Below are positions 6,663 through 7,863 of a stretch of 7,863 bases of DNA, in pieces. The DNA lies in NCBI GenBank assembly GCA_903842475.1, contig CAIMMA010000421.1, forward strand, positions 1 through 7,863, in the 5' to 3' direction. The first letter of the stretch is position 1; every line of letters starts with the position of its first letter. A program made the translations under genes and the position numbers. Below the pieces are notes generated by a model. The model did no database searches and was not told where the DNA came from. It saw only the letters and a program-made list of their open reading frames with translations. The DNA is from an uncultured bacterium. Lineage in GTDB: Bacteria; Desulfobacterota; Desulfobulbia; Desulfobulbales; Desulfobulbaceae.

Positions 6663-7863
6663 TCGTCCCATCGAACTCCTGTCGGCAACCGCGAGCCTTT
6701 GCCCGATTTGCCTTAAGCGGATTGCCGCCATCCGCGAGCAACAGGACGATACCGTCTTTTTGGTCAAACAGTGCCCCGACCACGGCACCTTCCGCACCCC
6801 GATCTGGAGGGGATCGATCCCGTTTGCCACCTGGCTGCGTCCCAAAAAACCTTCCGCGCCGCGCCGGGCCTTTACCGCTGTCAGCCAAGGCTGCCCCTTT
6901 GACTGCGGCCTCTGCCCGAGCCATGGCCAGCACACCTGCACCGCCCTGATCGAGATCACCAACCGCTGCAACCTGTGCTGCCCGGTCTGTTTTGCCGACG
7001 CCGGCCAGGCGCAGGCGGACGCCGAGCCTACGCTTGCGCAAATCGGCATGCTCTATGATCGCGTTTTCGAGGCCTCCGGACCGTGCAACATCCAGTTGTC
7101 CGGCGGCGAACCGACCCTGCGCGAGGACCTGGCCGAGATCATCAGCCTGGGCCTGAGCAAGGGTTTTTCGTTCCTCCAACTCAACACCAACGGCCTGCGG
7201 CTGGCCGCTGCCCCGGCGTATGCGGTCTCGCTCAAGGAAGCCGGCCTGGCCTCGGTTTTCCTCCAATTCGACGGCCTGCGCCGCGACACCCACCTTACCC
7301 TGCGGGGCCGCGACCTGAGGGCGATCAAAGCGCAGGCCATTGAGCATTGCGCGGCGGCCAGTCTGGGCGTGGTGCTGGTGCCGACCCTGGTTCCCGGCGT
7401 CAATACCTCGGAGATCGGGGCAATCATCGACTACGCCGCCCGCTGGGCGCCCACGGTGCGCGGCGTCCATTTTCAGCCGATCAGCTATTTCGGCCGCTAT
7501 CCGCAAGGACCGGCCGACCAGGACCGGTTAACCCTGCCGGAGGTGCTGGAACTGATCGAAGCCCAGTGCAACGGCGCCATCCGAGCCGAACACTTTGCCC
7601 CGCCTGCCTGCGAACATGCGCTCTGCTCCTTCCACGGTTCTTTTCTGGTGGCGGAGGATGGCCGCCTCACCCCGTTGGCCAACCGCCCGGCGGCCTGCTG
7701 CTCCACCGGTGAACCCAAGTCGAGAACCGCCATCCCCACCGCAATCGAAGGGCGCGAGAAAAGCGTCAACTTCACCGCCCGACAATGGTCCTCGCCGCCC
7801 CGGCCCCTGGCATCAGCCCCCTGCGACTGCGCCAGTGCACCCCCCGAACCACAGGACGATTTC
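6652..7863 (+). CDS. trsS: Radical SAM protein, COG1964/MJ0619-like (TrsS-type), 3' end beyond the window
   Basis: The open frame runs 404 codons from the ATG at 6652 to the window edge with no stop, so the C-terminus is missing. The N-terminal part has zinc-ribbon-like cysteines (CPIC at 17-20, CPDHG at 41-45). A first CX3CX2C with a following His, CPFDCGLCPSH (81-91), comes next, then Cys96. The radical SAM cluster motif CNLCCPVC follows at 106-113 (Cys106, 110, 113), with the SAM-contacting SGGEPT at 150-155. This architecture is that of COG1964 proteins, which include MJ0619-type methylases and tetraether lipid synthase. Cys109, a Cys-Cys at 349-350, and Cys391/Cys393 near the edge are further candidate metal or catalytic sites. 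TrsS relatives are described as '(seleno)proteins'; no in-frame TGA is seen here. AAGGA at 6639-6643 precedes the start, which overlaps the upstream stop by 11 bases. Substrate unknown. Confidence 0.88.
   Translation, partial: MGTDRPIELLSATASLCPICLKRIAAIREQQDDTVFLVKQCPDHGTFRTPIWRGSIPFATWLRPKKPSAPRRAFTAVSQGCPFDCGLCPSHGQHTCTALIEITNRCNLCCPVCFADAGQAQADAEPTLAQIGMLYDRVFEASGPCNIQLSGGEPTLREDLAEIISLGLSKGFSFLQLNTNGLRLAAAPAYAVSLKEAGLASVFLQFDGLRRDTHLTLRGRDLRAIKAQAIEHCAAASLGVVLVPTLVPGVNTSEIGAIIDYAARWAPTVRGVHFQPISYFGRYPQGPADQDRLTLPEVLELIEAQCNGAIRAEHFAPPACEHALCSFHGSFLVAEDGRLTPLANRPAACCSTGEPKSRTAIPTAIEGREKSVNFTARQWSSPPRPLASAPCDCASAPPEPQDDF

Overview
The window reads like a GC-rich (about 60% by eye) genome of an anaerobic, sulfate-reducer-type bacterium of the Desulfobacterota. 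The first gene is, residue for residue, very close to the molybdenum aldehyde oxidoreductase (Mop) of Desulfovibrio gigas. From memory, the order of the following genes matches the DVU1559 to DVU1554 block of Desulfovibrio vulgaris. The species cannot be named from the sequence alone, but the wording of the proteins would suit a Desulfobulbus-like or related deltaproteobacterium.

Layout, all on the + strand: (1) a 108-base upstream region with two touching palindromes; (2) mop, 109-2826, a 905-residue molybdopterin and 2x[2Fe-2S] aldehyde oxidoreductase; (3) a strong intrinsic terminator at 2842-2887, then a short leader; (4) a tight operon of five genes. These are a 768-residue fusion of a GltD-like flavin module, an HdrC-like dicluster ferredoxin and an HdrB-like double CCG module (2951-5257); a 69-residue two-CxxC protein (5254-5463); a SAM methyltransferase (5465-6214); a C-GCAxxG-C-C protein (6207-6662); and a radical SAM protein that runs off the right edge (6652-7863+). 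From 5254 onward neighbouring genes overlap or sit 1 base apart (4-base overlap, 1-base gap, 8-base overlap, 11-base overlap), so they are almost certainly co-transcribed and translationally coupled.

How they may work together: Mop oxidises aldehydes to carboxylic acids but has no FAD domain, so it needs an external electron acceptor. The 768-residue flavin/Fe-S/CCG fusion next door is the obvious candidate partner, linking aldehyde oxidation to a thiol/disulfide or ferredoxin-level redox pool. The four small genes (redox or zinc-ribbon protein, methyltransferase, C-GCAxxG-C-C protein and MJ0619-like radical SAM protein, recalled as the DVU_1557 family, TrsM, DVU_1555 family and TrsS) form a conserved set of unknown biochemical function. 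They look more like a maturation or modification pathway attached to the Mop system than like central catabolic enzymes.

The points most worth a second look are the whole conserved but uncharacterised cluster, the missing second nucleotide-binding domain and altered flavin motifs in the fusion protein, a perfect 15-bp hairpin inside its 3' coding end, the non-canonical sequence after the active-site Arg in Mop, and the two CX3CX2C motifs and Cys-rich sites of the radical SAM protein.
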